Positions 8,306-17,644 are shown, counted from the stretch's first letter. The stretch: DNA of 64,000 nucleotides from Sanguibacter sp. HDW7 (GCF_011300875.1 NZ_CP049862.1:1612001-1676000), one strand, 5' to 3'. Notes: generated by a model not told the origin, from the letters alone. A program made the numbers and translations.

Positions 8306-9529
8306 ATGAACGAGTTCCCCGTGACGCTCTCCGGAGCGCGCGCCCCCACCCTCATGTGGACCTACGAGCACGACGTCGAGCCCGCCGCCCTCCAGCAGCT
8401 CCGCAACATCGCCGGGCTGCCCTGGGTCGAGGGCCTGCGCGTCATGCCCGACGTCCACCTCGGCAAGGGTGCGACCGTCGGCTCCGTCATCGCCATGCGC
8501 GACGCCGTCTCACCCAACGCGGTCGGCGTCGACATCGGCTGCGGCATGATCGGCGTCCGCACGTCGCTCACGGCCGACGACCTCCCCGACAACCTCGGGC
8601 CCCTGCGTGCCGCGATCGAGGCCGCGGTGCCCGTCGGCTGGAAGGGGCACGCGGAGCCTGTCAACCTTGCGCGCCTGCGTCCGGTCGCGAACGGCGCGGG
8701 CATGTCCGAGACGCTGCGCGGTGCCGACGCCTTCTGGTCGCGCTTCGACGGGCTCCACGGCCGGGTCTCCGACATCGAGGGCAAGGTGCGTCGCCAGCTC
8801 GGCACGCTCGGCGGCGGCAACCACTTCATCGAGCTGTGCGTCGACGAGTCCGGGCAGCTGTGGCTGCAGCTGCACTCCGGCTCGCGCAACCTCGGCAAGA
8901 CGCTCGCCGAGCAGCACGTCGCGATCGCGAAGCGGCTTCCGCACAACGACGGCCTCGTCGACCGGGACCTCGCCGTCTTCCTCGGCGGCACGCCCGAGAT
9001 GGACGCGTACCTCGCGGACCTGCGCTGGGCGCAGGAGTACGCGGCGCGCTCGCGCGCGGTCATGATGGCGCTCGTCGTCGACGTCGTCCGGACGCACCTC
9101 GCCGCGGCCGCCCCGACGTTCGACGAGGCCGTCAACGTCCACCACAACTACGTCGCGGTCGAGACGGTCGACGGCACGGACCTCGTCGTCACCCGCAAGG
9201 GCGCGATCCGCGCCGGCACGGGCGAGCTCGGGCTCATCCCCGGCTCCATGGGCACGGGTTCCTACGTCGTGCGTGGGCTCGGCAATCCCGCGTCGTACTG
9301 GTCGGCGTCGCACGGCGCGGGACGCCGCATGTCCCGGACGGCCGCGCGCAAGCGGTTCACGGCCGCCGACCTCGCGGCGCAGACCGCGGGCGTCGAGTGC
9401 CGCAAGGACGAGGGAGTCGTCGACGAGATCCCCGCCGCGTACAAGGACCTCGACGCTGTCGTCGCCGCCCAGTCGGACCTCGTCGAGGTCGTCGCCCGCC
9501 TCACGACCCTTCTGTGCGTCAAGGGCTGA
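8306..9529 (+). CDS. rtcB: RNA-splicing ligase RtcB
   Basis: 407 aa, usual length for the compact bacterial RtcB. It joins RNA ends with 2',3'-cyclic phosphate to 5'-OH using GTP and Mn2+. Visible motifs: VGVDIGCGMIGVR (metal-binding Asp/Cys), LGGGNHFIEL, the lid GSMGTGSYVV and the guanylylated-His motif SHGAGR. Start ATG 8306 follows CGGAAGGA with ideal spacing. No archease or RtcR regulator is adjacent. Likely role is RNA repair or tRNA healing in the cytoplasm. Confidence 0.95.
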   Translation: MNEFPVTLSGARAPTLMWTYEHDVEPAALQQLRNIAGLPWVEGLRVMPDVHLGKGATVGSVIAMRDAVSPNAVGVDIGCGMIGVRTSLTADDLPDNLGPLRAAIEAAVPVGWKGHAEPVNLARLRPVANGAGMSETLRGADAFWSRFDGLHGRVSDIEGKVRRQLGTLGGGNHFIELCVDESGQLWLQLHSGSRNLGKTLAEQHVAIAKRLPHNDGLVDRDLAVFLGGTPEMDAYLADLRWAQEYAARSRAVMMALVVDVVRTHLAAAAPTFDEAVNVHHNYVAVETVDGTDLVVTRKGAIRAGTGELGLIPGSMGTGSYVVRGLGNPASYWSASHGAGRRMSRTAARKRFTAADLAAQTAGVECRKDEGVVDEIPAAYKDLDAVVAAQSDLVEVVARLTTLLCVKG

Positions 9530-9541
9530 GGCGATCGCCCG

Positions 9542-10168
9542 TCAGGCGCGCACCGACATGTCGCCGGTCGCCGGCTCGCCGTCGATCACCCGGTACTGCA
9601 GCAGCACGACACCCTTCGGGCTGCCGACAGGGTCGGCGCGCAGCTCGAGGCGCGACGGTGCGGTGCCGGTGCCGAAGATCGTCCGGCCCTCGCCGAGAAG
9701 GATCGGGTGGACCCACAGGTCGATCTCGTCGACGAGCCGCAGCCGCAGCAGCGTCCCCAGCATCCCGAGGCTCCCGACGACGCTCACGAGCTCGTGCCGC
9801 GCTCGCAACGCGTCGACCTCGGCCGTGAGGTCCGGGCCGAGCAGGGTCGTCGGCTCCCAGTCGAGCAGCGGCCTTCCCCGTGAGACGACGTACTTCGGCA
9901 CGCGGTTGAACAGCTCGGCGATCGTGCCGTCGGGGCCCTCGGAAGGCTGCAGCGGCCAGTAGCCCGCGAAGATGTCGTACGTGCGCCTGCCGAGCAGCAG
10001 CGCGTCGACGCCCGTGTAGGCGGCGTCGAGCTGCTCGCCTGTGAGGTCGTCCAGGAGCGGGAACTGCCAGCCGCCGAAGGTGAACGCGACCGGGTCCTCG
10101 TCGGGGCCGCCTGGCGCCTGCCCGACGAGGTCGAGGGTCGAGAACAGCTCGGCACGGACGATGCCCAT
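9542..10168 (-). CDS. Dihydrofolate-reductase/RibD C-terminal-like protein
   Basis: 208 aa. The pattern FGGWQFPLLDDL, DALLLGRRTYDIFAGYW, KYVVSRG, VVGSLGMLGTLLRLRLVDEIDLWVHPILLGEGRTIF is that of stand-alone RibD_C/YwjB-type NADPH reductases. The physiological substrate of these proteins is mostly unknown. Start is ATG 10168 (MGIVRAEL). It converges on rtcB with a 12-nt gap. No operon partner is seen. Confidence 0.85.
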   Translation of the reverse strand: MGIVRAELFSTLDLVGQAPGGPDEDPVAFTFGGWQFPLLDDLTGEQLDAAYTGVDALLLGRRTYDIFAGYWPLQPSEGPDGTIAELFNRVPKYVVSRGRPLLDWEPTTLLGPDLTAEVDALRARHELVSVVGSLGMLGTLLRLRLVDEIDLWVHPILLGEGRTIFGTGTAPSRLELRADPVGSPKGVVLLQYRVIDGEPATGDMSVRA

Positions 10169-10272
10169 GGTCGTCTCCCGTCGTTGCGCGCGGCCGGCCG
10201 GCCCGCCCGTCCCGACCACCGTCACCCTGGATGTCGCGCGACGTCGAGGGCGGTGCCACCGGGCAGGACGAC

Positions 10273-10307
10273 CGCAGCCGCGCACCGAGGAACGGTGCGC
10301 GGCTGCG
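10273..10307 (-). terminator. Terminator after the zinc-ribbon gene
   Basis: Perfect 14-bp stem (CGCAGCCGCGCACC / GGTGCGCGGCTGCG), 7-nt loop, 21 nt past the stop of the zinc-ribbon/SPFH operon. Confidence 0.8.
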
Positions 10308-10327
10308 CGACGTGGGAACGGAGTCGG

Positions 10328-11464
10328 TCAGGTCCGTGACTTCGCGTAGAGGATCGCGACGACCACGAGCAGGATGATGCCCGCGAGGACGGTGAGGGCG
10401 ACCTTGATCGGGCTGACCGGGTGCTTGCCCGTCACCTTGCCGGTCGAGGCGTTGATGACGACCTGCCACTGCTTGCCCGCGTACATGTAGGTCGCGATCC
10501 AGAACGGCATGAGGACGAGCTTGAACATCACCGCGGCGTAGGCCGTGCGGATCTCGGAGATGCGCTGGTGGTCACCGCCGATCGCGTGCTCGACGTCGTT
10601 GCGGATGGTGCTCGCCATGACGGCCTTGGCCCGCTCGAGGCCGCGGGGCGGGTCGACGTCGTACCGCACGGTCGAGAACCCGGCGACGTACTCGGCGCGG
10701 TAGGGCTGCGCCTTGACGAGGTCGGCGCTGCCGGCTCCCCGTGCCTCCTTCGGGGTGAGCTGCGCCGAACCGGGCACCACGATGTCGTCGAAGGTGCGCC
10801 GTACGGTTCCCGAGCGGCGGGACCACTCGGTGCGGGTCTCGGTGCGGTCGTCGTCGACCTTGACGGTGTAGTCGTCGCCGCGCTGGCCCTCGTACTCGCT
10901 CGTGGTGCGTGCGTCGAAGGTCCAGTACGGCAGGTAGGTGCCGCGGAGCGATTCCTCGGCGTCGACGTCCTTGAGGGCGCGAGGTCCGAAGAAGCGGGAG
11001 GAGACCCACGTCGTGAATGCCTCGCGTGCCTTGGCGTGGTCGAGCGCGAACGGCACGACGGCCTCGGGCGGGATGACGCCCTCGGTCGGCGTGATGCCGA
11101 CGAGGTGGCCGCCGCAGAACTGGCAGGACGACGAGATCGCGGTCGACTCGGTCGTCGCGCCGCAACCCTCGCAGCGCAGGACGTGCCCGCCGAGGCTTGC
11201 CACGGCGCGTCCCGCGTTGTTGCGGGCCCATGTCTCGTAGTCGTGCTCGTCGACCGTGGCGTCGGGGTCGTGGGCGATCTCGGCGAAGTAGCCGCACATG
11301 AGGCAGCGCATCGACGAGGTGCCGGCGGCGAAGCCGAGCTGCGAGCCGCAGCCCGGGCACCGGGTCGCGAGCAGCGACGCGTCCTCGGTCGGAGCGACGA
11401 ACGGGGCGGGCACGGGGAGGGGGCCGGCGCCCTGCTCGGGCGGGAGCGGGGGAGGAATACTCAT
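10328..11464 (-). CDS. TFIIB-type zinc-ribbon membrane-anchored protein
   Basis: 378 aa. N-terminal ribbons: CPGCGSQLGF, CLMCGYFAEI, then CEGCGATTE and CQFCGGHL, i.e. four CxxC knuckles. A long soluble middle follows (YLPYWTFDARTTSEYEGQRG), then two hydrophobic segments at the C-terminus (MPFWIATYMYAG and the last TM before YAKSRT). It starts 4 nt after the SPFH gene's stop, so it shares that operon. The pairing with an SPFH-GYF protein is widespread in actinobacteria, but the function is not established; a role in membrane organisation or stress is inference. Confidence 0.75.
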   Translation of the reverse strand: MSIPPPLPPEQGAGPLPVPAPFVAPTEDASLLATRCPGCGSQLGFAAGTSSMRCLMCGYFAEIAHDPDATVDEHDYETWARNNAGRAVASLGGHVLRCEGCGATTESTAISSSCQFCGGHLVGITPTEGVIPPEAVVPFALDHAKAREAFTTWVSSRFFGPRALKDVDAEESLRGTYLPYWTFDARTTSEYEGQRGDDYTVKVDDDRTETRTEWSRRSGTVRRTFDDIVVPGSAQLTPKEARGAGSADLVKAQPYRAEYVAGFSTVRYDVDPPRGLERAKAVMASTIRNDVEHAIGGDHQRISEIRTAYAAVMFKLVLMPFWIATYMYAGKQWQVVINASTGKVTGKHPVSPIKVALTVLAGIILLVVVAILYAKSRT

Positions 11465-11468
11465 CGGA

Positions 11469-12596
11469 TCAGGCCCCCGGCATCGCCGGCGGGAGCGGCG
11501 GCGGGACGGCACCGAAGATCGAGGAGAGGGCGGGCACCGAGCCTGCCGCGGTCCAGGACGGCATGCCGTCCTGCCAGACGAGCGTGTCGCGGGTGAACGA
11601 GCCCGCGGCGACGAGCGCACCGAGCTCAGCCACCGTCGTCGGGCCCGACTGGGCGCCGCCCGTGGCGTGGAACCAGGGCGCTCCCGCGCCTGGCAGCGGC
11701 GGCGGCGCGGCGGCTGCGGGCGCGGCCGCCGGGGCGGCCTGGGCGCCGGCGAGCGTCTGCGCCATCTGCTGGCCGACGGCCAGGCCGAGGCCCATGGTCA
11801 TGCCCTCGCCACCGCCGCCGGGGTTGCCCGCGGCGGTCTCGATCGCGTTGGCGGCCTGGAACTGCGTGTACTGCTGCATGTTCCCGAGGACGGCCATCTG
11901 CGTCTTCTTGTCGAGCGCGGCCTCGACCTCGGGGGGCATCGAGATGTTCTCGATGACGAAGCGGGGGATCGCGACGCCGTACTCGGCGAGGCTCGCGGTG
12001 AGCTCGGTCGCGAGGCGACCGGCGATCTCGTTCTGGTTGGCTGCGAGGTCGAGGGCGGCGACGTTCGCGTGGGCGAGCGCGGGGCCGAGCGCGCCGACGA
12101 TGTTCTGGCGGAAGAACTCCCCGATCTCCTCGGTGCGGAAGTTGGGGTCGGTGCCCACGAGCTGGCGCAGCAGCGAGGCGGCGTCGGCGACCTGCAGCGA
12201 GTAGGTGCCGAAGCCGCGCAGACGGACGACCCCGAACTCGGGGTCGCGCAGCATGATGGGGTTCTGGGTGCCCCACTTGAAGTCGGTGAACTGCCGGGTC
12301 GTGACGAAGTAGACCTCGGCCTTCCACGGAGAGTTGAAGCCGTGCTTCCAGCCCTTGAGCGTCGAGAGGATCGGCAGGTTCTGGGTCGACAGGGTGTAGG
12401 TGCCGGGCCCGAAGACGTCGGCGAGACGCCCCTCGTTGACGAAGACGGCGACCTGTCCCTCGCGGACGACGAGCTTGGCCTCGTTCTTGATCTCGTTGCC
12501 CTGGCGCGGGAAGCGCCAGACGATCGTGTCGCGCGAGCTGTCGAGGAACTCGATGATGTCGATGAGCTGCCCGCGCAGCTTGTCCATGAAGCTCAT
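11469..12596 (-). CDS. SPFH (band 7) domain protein with C-terminal GYF_2 domain
   Basis: 375 aa. Residues ~1-260 form an SPFH/virion-core-like domain as in Bacillus YdjI (MSFMDKLRGQLIDIIEFLD, FGPGTYTLSTQNLPILSTL, KTQMAVLGNMQQYTQFQ). An Ala/Pro linker follows, then a GYF_2 domain (WFHATGGAQSGPTTVAELG, DTLVWQDGMPSWTAAGSVP), ending in a proline stretch that GYF-type domains often bind. It probably oligomerises at the inner face of the membrane. First gene of a two-gene operon with the zinc-ribbon protein. YdjI-like proteins respond to envelope stress in Bacillus; that role here is inference. Confidence 0.85.
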   Translation of the reverse strand: MSFMDKLRGQLIDIIEFLDSSRDTIVWRFPRQGNEIKNEAKLVVREGQVAVFVNEGRLADVFGPGTYTLSTQNLPILSTLKGWKHGFNSPWKAEVYFVTTRQFTDFKWGTQNPIMLRDPEFGVVRLRGFGTYSLQVADAASLLRQLVGTDPNFRTEEIGEFFRQNIVGALGPALAHANVAALDLAANQNEIAGRLATELTASLAEYGVAIPRFVIENISMPPEVEAALDKKTQMAVLGNMQQYTQFQAANAIETAAGNPGGGGEGMTMGLGLAVGQQMAQTLAGAQAAPAAAPAAAAPPPLPGAGAPWFHATGGAQSGPTTVAELGALVAAGSFTRDTLVWQDGMPSWTAAGSVPALSSIFGAVPPPLPPAMPGA

Positions 12597-12826
12597 GGGT
12601 CCGTCGTCTCCCCCTGGTGCGGCAATGTGGGTCAGTGCGGCCGGAACGGCCGCGCATCGCTGATGCTACACATGAGGACTGGGGTGCGCCTGGGTTCGGT
12701 CACGTATCGGCAAAGTCGCGGCGGCGGGGTTCTGACGCCTTGTCGCTGGATGTCACGATCCTGTCGTGGCGAGCCTAGTGTGGCGGTGAGTCGCCGCCAC
12801 GGTGGCTCCTGACCCGAGGAGCCCGC

Positions 12827-13873
12827 ATGTCCCGCGTTGCCGTCGTCCTGCTCAACCTCGGCACGCCCGAGGCTCCCACGCCGCGCGCCGTCAGGCGGTA
12901 CCTGCGCGAGTTCCTCTCCGACCGACGCGTCGTCGAGACGCACCCGGCCCTCTGGCGCCCGATCCTCGAAGCGGTCGTCCTCACGGTGCGTCCGCGCGCC
13001 TCGGCCGCGAAGTATGCCTCGGTGTGGACCGCGGACGGCTCGCCGCTCCTCGTGCACTCCCGCGCGCAGCGCGACGGGGTGGCGGCTGCGCTCGCGAGTG
13101 GCGACATCGATGTCCGCGTCGCGATGACCTACGGCTCTCCGTCGCTCTCGTCGGTCCTCGACGACCTCTCGGCGGACGGCCTGCAGCGCGTCCTCGTCGT
13201 CCCGCTCTACCCGCAGTACTCGGGCTCGTCGGCGGGCGCGGCGCTCGACGCGCTCCGACGCCACGGGCTGCGGCGGCGCGACACCCCCGAGATTCGTACG
13301 GTGCGGTCGTTCCCCGAGGACGAGGGCTACATCGACGCGCTCGCGCGCGCGGTCGAGGCCTCCTGGGTCGAGCGCGGTCGCCCGGACGTCGCCGCAGGAG
13401 ACAGGCTGCTCCTCAGCTATCACTCGGTGCCCGTCGCGATGATCGAGGCAGGTGACCCCTACGCGGAGGAGTGCGCGCGAACCACCGCCGCGCTCACGCA
13501 GCGGCTGGGCCTGCCGCGCGAGGGTGTCGTCGAGACGTTCCAGTCCGTCTTCGGACCGGCGCAGTGGCACGGGCCCGCGACGATCGACACGGTGGCGGCG
13601 CTCGCACGCAGCGGCACCCGCCGGCTCGACGTCGTCTGCCCCGGGTTCGTCTCGGACTGTCTCGAGACGCTCGAGGAGATCGACATGCTCAACCGCGAAG
13701 CCTTCGTCGAGGCCGGAGGCGTCGACTTCTCGTACGTCCCGTGGGGCAACAGCAACCAGCCCTGGGTCGACGCGCTCGCAGCGATCGTCCGTCAGCACCT
13801 GGGCGGTTGGCCGGTGGGGGCCTGCACGCCGGAAGAGCCCGTCAAGAACTCGTCCCCGCTTGAAGTTCGGTAG
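12827..13873 (+). CDS. hemH: Ferrochelatase (protoporphyrin-type HemH)
   Basis: 348 aa. VVLLNLGTPEAPTPRAVRRY at the N-terminus, VVPLYPQYS, LSYHSVPV (catalytic His; most relatives have FHGVP or FHSVP), FQSVFGPAQW and VCPGFVSDCLETLEEI (catalytic Glu). This is the pattern of protoporphyrin-IX ferrochelatases as in proteobacteria. Actinobacterial coproporphyrin ferrochelatases (CpfC) carry a [2Fe-2S] Cys set and other motifs, not seen here. No other haem genes are adjacent. The 3' end overlaps an operator for the downstream metal transporter. Confidence 0.88.
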   Translation: MSRVAVVLLNLGTPEAPTPRAVRRYLREFLSDRRVVETHPALWRPILEAVVLTVRPRASAAKYASVWTADGSPLLVHSRAQRDGVAAALASGDIDVRVAMTYGSPSLSSVLDDLSADGLQRVLVVPLYPQYSGSSAGAALDALRRHGLRRRDTPEIRTVRSFPEDEGYIDALARAVEASWVERGRPDVAAGDRLLLSYHSVPVAMIEAGDPYAEECARTTAALTQRLGLPREGVVETFQSVFGPAQWHGPATIDTVAALARSGTRRLDVVCPGFVSDCLETLEEIDMLNREAFVEAGGVDFSYVPWGNSNQPWVDALAAIVRQHLGGWPVGACTPEEPVKNSSPLEVR

Positions 13874-13884
13874 TCCGAAAACTA
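13863..13884 (+). promoter_or_regulatory. DtxR/MntR-type operator candidate for the metal ABC transporter
   Basis: TTCGG-TAGT-CCGAA inverted repeat extended by flanking AG/CT-like bases, 11-32 nt before the transporter start and overlapping the last codons of hemH. The arrangement and sequence resemble DtxR-family metal-repressor sites in actinobacteria. TATGTT at 13883-13888 could be a -10. Confidence 0.5.
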
Positions 13885-13894
13885 TGTTGGGGCG

Positions 13895-14833
13895 ATGCCC
13901 ACCCCTCGTCCGCCGCGGCACGGCCGCCTCGCGGCACTGACCTCGCTCGTCCTTGTCCTGGCGCTGCTCGGCGGGTGCGGGACGAGCGCGGATCCGGTGG
14001 CGGACGATCCACGGCCGCTGGCCCTCGCGACGTTCACGGTCGTCGCCGACATCGCACGCAACGTCGCGGGCGACGACCTGCGCGTCGCGTCCATCACCAA
14101 GGTCGGCGCTGAGATCCACGGTTACGACCCGACGCCGGGGGACCTGCGTCGGGCTGCTGGCGCGGACATCATCCTCGACAACGGCCTGGGGCTCGAGGCC
14201 TGGTTCGCGCGCTTCGTCGACGGCCTCGACGTGCCGCGCGTCACCCTGTCCGAGGGACTTGCGACGATCCCCGTCGCGCGCGGAGAGGCCGAGGGCCGAC
14301 CCAACCCTCACGCGTGGATGAGCCCGTCGGCGGGCGCCGCGTACGCGCGCCGCGCGGCGGAGGCCTTCGCCGCGCTCGACCCGGCGCACGCCGACGGCTA
14401 CCGGGGGCGCGCCGAGGCGTACGCGACCCGCCTCCAGACCCTCCGGGACGAGCTCGTCACCCGGCTCGAGACCGTCCCGGAAGCATCGCGCGCGCTCGTC
14501 ACGTGCGAGGGCGCGTTCTCCTACCTCACGGCGGACGTGGGCCTCGAGGAGCGGTACCTGTGGGCCGTCAACGCCGAGCAGCAGGCGACGCCGCAGCAGG
14601 TCGCGGACGTCGAGACGTTCGTCCGCGAGCGCAGCGTCCCCGCGGTGTTCTGCGAGTCCACTGTCAACCCCTCGGCCATGCAGCGGCTCGCGGAGGCGAC
14701 CGGCGCGCGATACGTCGGTCCGCTCTACGTGGACTCGCTCTCCGCGCCGGACGGCCCGGTCCCGACCTATCTCGACCTGCTCCGGCACGATGTCGAGCTC
14801 ATTGTCTCGGGGCTCACGGGAGGTGCGGCGTGA
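13895..14833 (+). CDS. Metal ABC transporter substrate-binding lipoprotein (Mn/Zn, PsaA/ZnuA type)
   Basis: 312 aa. Signal peptide with lipobox LLGGC (Cys about 28). Cluster A-I solute-binding fold with metal ligands in HGYDPTPGD, NPHAWMSP, a Glu in CESTVNP and an Asp in YVDSLS. There is no His-rich loop, and HxYxPTP resembles the Mn/Fe PsaA/MntC group more than ZnuA, so manganese is favoured. Its stop overlaps the ATPase start (GTGA), first gene of a three-gene operon. Confidence 0.88.
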   Translation: MPTPRPPRHGRLAALTSLVLVLALLGGCGTSADPVADDPRPLALATFTVVADIARNVAGDDLRVASITKVGAEIHGYDPTPGDLRRAAGADIILDNGLGLEAWFARFVDGLDVPRVTLSEGLATIPVARGEAEGRPNPHAWMSPSAGAAYARRAAEAFAALDPAHADGYRGRAEAYATRLQTLRDELVTRLETVPEASRALVTCEGAFSYLTADVGLEERYLWAVNAEQQATPQQVADVETFVRERSVPAVFCESTVNPSAMQRLAEATGARYVGPLYVDSLSAPDGPVPTYLDLLRHDVELIVSGLTGGAA

Positions 14834-15570
14834 CGCGGGAACCTGCGCTCGATGTTCTGGGCCTCACCGTCCTGCGCGGCGAGGTCCGGGCGCTCACGGA
14901 CGTGTCGCTCACGGTCGTCCCGGGCCGCGTGACGGCGCTCGTCGGTCCCAACGGCTCGGGCAAGTCGACGCTCTTCGCGGCGGTGACGGGCGGGGTCGAC
15001 GTGTCGTCGGGCTCGGTGACGGTCGGGGGCACGGACGCGGCTGCGGCCCGACGGCGTCGGGCGATCGCGTTCGTCGGCCAGGACGACACGGTCGACCGAG
15101 CGTTCCCGCTTACTGTCGCCGACGTCGTCGCCCAGGGTCGGCCCGCGCCGCGTGGACTGCTCGGCCGCCGGTCCGCCGCGGACCGAACCGCGATCGCGGC
15201 CGCGCTCGAGCGTGTCGGGCTGGCGGGGCTCGCGCGCCGGCCGATCGGTGCGCTCTCGGGCGGGCAGCGCCGCCGCGTGCTCGTGGCCCGGGCGCTCGTC
15301 CAGGAGGCGGACCTGCTGCTGCTCGACGAGCCGCTCGCAGGCGTGGACGTCGCGTCGGCCGAGCTGCTCGTGGACGTCGTCCGTGCACGGGCGGCCGAGG
15401 GTGCTGGCGTGCTCGTCTCGACGCACGACCTCGCTGGCGTCGCGGGCCTCGCGGACGACGTCGTGCTCCTCGCGGGGCGCGTCGTCGTGGCCGGGCCCGT
15501 CGCGACGACGCTCACGCCAGACGCTCTCGCCGAGGCGTTCGGGCTCCGGCCGCCCCAGGAGCAGCCATGA
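14830..15570 (+). CDS. Metal ABC transporter ATP-binding protein
   Basis: 246 aa. Walker A GPNGSGKST, ABC signature LSGGQRRRV, Walker B LLLLDEPLAGVD, and the H-loop in STHD. GTG start at 14830 overlaps the stop of the binding-protein gene. Energises uptake of Mn or Zn with the neighbouring permease, whose start overlaps its stop (ATGA). Confidence 0.92.
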   Translation: MTREPALDVLGLTVLRGEVRALTDVSLTVVPGRVTALVGPNGSGKSTLFAAVTGGVDVSSGSVTVGGTDAAAARRRRAIAFVGQDDTVDRAFPLTVADVVAQGRPAPRGLLGRRSAADRTAIAAALERVGLAGLARRPIGALSGGQRRRVLVARALVQEADLLLLDEPLAGVDVASAELLVDVVRARAAEGAGVLVSTHDLAGVAGLADDVVLLAGRVVVAGPVATTLTPDALAEAFGLRPPQEQP

Positions 15571-16424
15571 CGATCCTCGACCTCGTCGCCGACCCGCTGT
15601 CGCACGAGTTCATGCTCCGCGCGCTCGTCGTCATCACGACCTCGAGCGCCGTGTGCGCCCTGCTGTCCTGCTGGCTGGTCCTCGTGGGCTGGTCGCTCAT
15701 GGGCGACGCCGTCTCGCACGCGGTGCTGCCGGGCGTCGTGCTCGCGTACGTCCTCGGGCTGCCGTTCGCCGTGGGTGCCGTCGTCTTCGCGCTCGGGGCT
15801 GTCGTGCTCGTCGCGGCCGTGCGGACGACGGGCCGTACGAAGGAGGACGCGGCGATCGGCATCGTCTTCACGACGCTCTTCGCCCTCGGCCTCGTGCTCG
15901 TCTCGGTGACGCCGAGCCAGACCGACCTCATGCACGTCGTCTTCGGCAACGTCCTCGGAGTCTCCCGCGGCGAGCTCGTCCAGGTCGCGGTGCTTGCGGG
16001 GGTCGTCGCCGTCGTCGCGCTCGTACGTCGACACGATCTCACGGCCTTCGCGTTCGACCCGGTCCAGCTCCGGGTGCTCGGCCGGTCGCCCGGGCGCGTC
16101 GGGGCGCTCCTGCTCGTGCTGCTCGCGCTCACGTCGGTCACCGCGATCCAGTCGGTCGGCGTCGTGCTCGTCGTCGCGATGCTCGTCATCCCGGGGGCGA
16201 CAGCACATCTCCTGTGCGACCGGCTCTCGTCGATGCTCGCCGTCGCACCCCTCGTCGCGGTCGTGTGCGGCGTCGTCGGCGTGTACGTGTCGTACTACGC
16301 GGACCTCGCGACGGGTGCGACCGTCGTGCTCGCCCAAGGCGCGGCGTACCTTCTCGCGGCGCTCCTCGCGCCGCACCGTGGCGTGTTCGCGCGTGTGCGT
16401 TCACGCGTTCGCGTCCCGGCGTGA
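15567..16424 (+). CDS. Metal ABC transporter permease
   Basis: 285 aa, about eight to nine hydrophobic segments, ABC-3 family. Characteristic stretches: VGWSLMGDAVSHAVLPGVVLAY and the GVVLVVAMLVIPGATA block. Starts inside the ATPase stop codon, so the three genes are translationally coupled. Forms the membrane channel of the importer. Confidence 0.92.
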   Translation: MTILDLVADPLSHEFMLRALVVITTSSAVCALLSCWLVLVGWSLMGDAVSHAVLPGVVLAYVLGLPFAVGAVVFALGAVVLVAAVRTTGRTKEDAAIGIVFTTLFALGLVLVSVTPSQTDLMHVVFGNVLGVSRGELVQVAVLAGVVAVVALVRRHDLTAFAFDPVQLRVLGRSPGRVGALLLVLLALTSVTAIQSVGVVLVVAMLVIPGATAHLLCDRLSSMLAVAPLVAVVCGVVGVYVSYYADLATGATVVLAQGAAYLLAALLAPHRGVFARVRSRVRVPA

Positions 16425-16549
16425 AGTCTCGGGTGGGAGCACCCTGCCGCACGGGTCCTTCGCCTTGACCCCACGAGTGCGGTGCGGTCGGAGGATGGTT
16501 TCAGGGCCGGGCCCAGACCGGGTCCGGCACCGACCGGACAGGACACGAC

Positions 16550-17644
16550 ATGGCACGCAGGAGCAGAAGAGCACTGGCGATCGCCGCAGCCTCGGCGCTC
16601 GCCCTCGGCGCGGGAACGCTGTCGGCCGCCGCGGGCGGCCGCGGTCACGGTCACGGCACGCACGACCCGTCGCCGCCGGCGACGGTGGCGACGGGGCTCG
16701 TCGCCGCGCTGACGTTCGACGTCACGGGCAAGGGCGTCGTCGTCGGGCAGCCGAGCGGCGCGATCGACCTTATCCGTCGCGACGGGATGACGAGGCAGCT
16801 CGTCGCACCGGGCGGGGTCCAGGCCGAGGCGGTCTCCGTCCACGGCAGCACGATCTTGTGGGCGACGACACCCCGGGACGCGACGACGTTCGAGCCGTCC
16901 GCCTCGACGTTGTGGCGCACGGACCGCAAGGGCCGCACGACGAAGGTGGCCGACGTCCTCGCGTTCGAGAAGAAGCACAACCCTGACGCGAAGAACACGT
17001 ACGGCTTCATCGGGCTCGACGCGGGCTGCGCCGCCAGCCTCCCGCCCGAGCTCCAGAAGCACGGCGGGATCATCGACGTTCACCCGTACCAGTCGGTCAC
17101 GCACGCGGGCAGGCTCTTCGTCGCCGACGCGGGCGCGAACGCGATCTTCTCGGTCGATCACCGTGGCAAGATCCGCACGGTCGCGGTGCTCCCGCCCGTG
17201 AAGGTCAAGGTGACCGCAGAGATGGCCGCAGGTCTCGGCATGCCGGACTGCGTCGTCGGCGCGAAGTTCGCGCTCGACCCGGTGCCGACGGACGTCGAGG
17301 TCGGCCCGCGCGGCATGCTCTACGTCTCGACGCTCCCGGGCGGCCCGGAGGACGGTTCGCTCGGCGCGCTCGGCGGCGTGTGGAAGGTCGACCCCCGCAC
17401 GGGGAAGGTCTCGCAGGTCGCGTCCGGCTTCCTCGGCGCGACGAACCTCGCCGTCGCCCGCGGCGGCGATGTCTACGTCACCGAGATGTTCGGCGGCAAG
17501 GTGACGAAGCTCCCCAGGTGGGGCAAGCGCACGACCGTGCTCGAGACCGCGATGCCTGTCGCGGCAGAGATGCGTGGGCAGTCGCTCTACGTGCTCTCCG
17601 ACCCGTTCGCGACAGGACTCCTGCAGCGGCTGCGAGTGAGGTGA
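16550..17644 (+). CDS. ScyD/ScyE family secreted protein (beta-propeller-like)
   Basis: 364 aa. Sec-type signal peptide (MARRSRRALAIAAASALALG, cleavage near the AAAGG region), a His-rich patch (HGHGTHD), then repeated propeller-like strands such as GRLFVADAGANAIFSVD and GDVYVTEMFGGKVTKLP. ScyD/ScyE-named proteins are common secreted proteins of unknown function in actinobacteria; the name comes from scytonemin gene clusters and does not imply that pathway. Stand-alone gene with its own terminator. Confidence 0.75.
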   Translation: MARRSRRALAIAAASALALGAGTLSAAAGGRGHGHGTHDPSPPATVATGLVAALTFDVTGKGVVVGQPSGAIDLIRRDGMTRQLVAPGGVQAEAVSVHGSTILWATTPRDATTFEPSASTLWRTDRKGRTTKVADVLAFEKKHNPDAKNTYGFIGLDAGCAASLPPELQKHGGIIDVHPYQSVTHAGRLFVADAGANAIFSVDHRGKIRTVAVLPPVKVKVTAEMAAGLGMPDCVVGAKFALDPVPTDVEVGPRGMLYVSTLPGGPEDGSLGALGGVWKVDPRTGKVSQVASGFLGATNLAVARGGDVYVTEMFGGKVTKLPRWGKRTTVLETAMPVAAEMRGQSLYVLSDPFATGLLQRLRVR

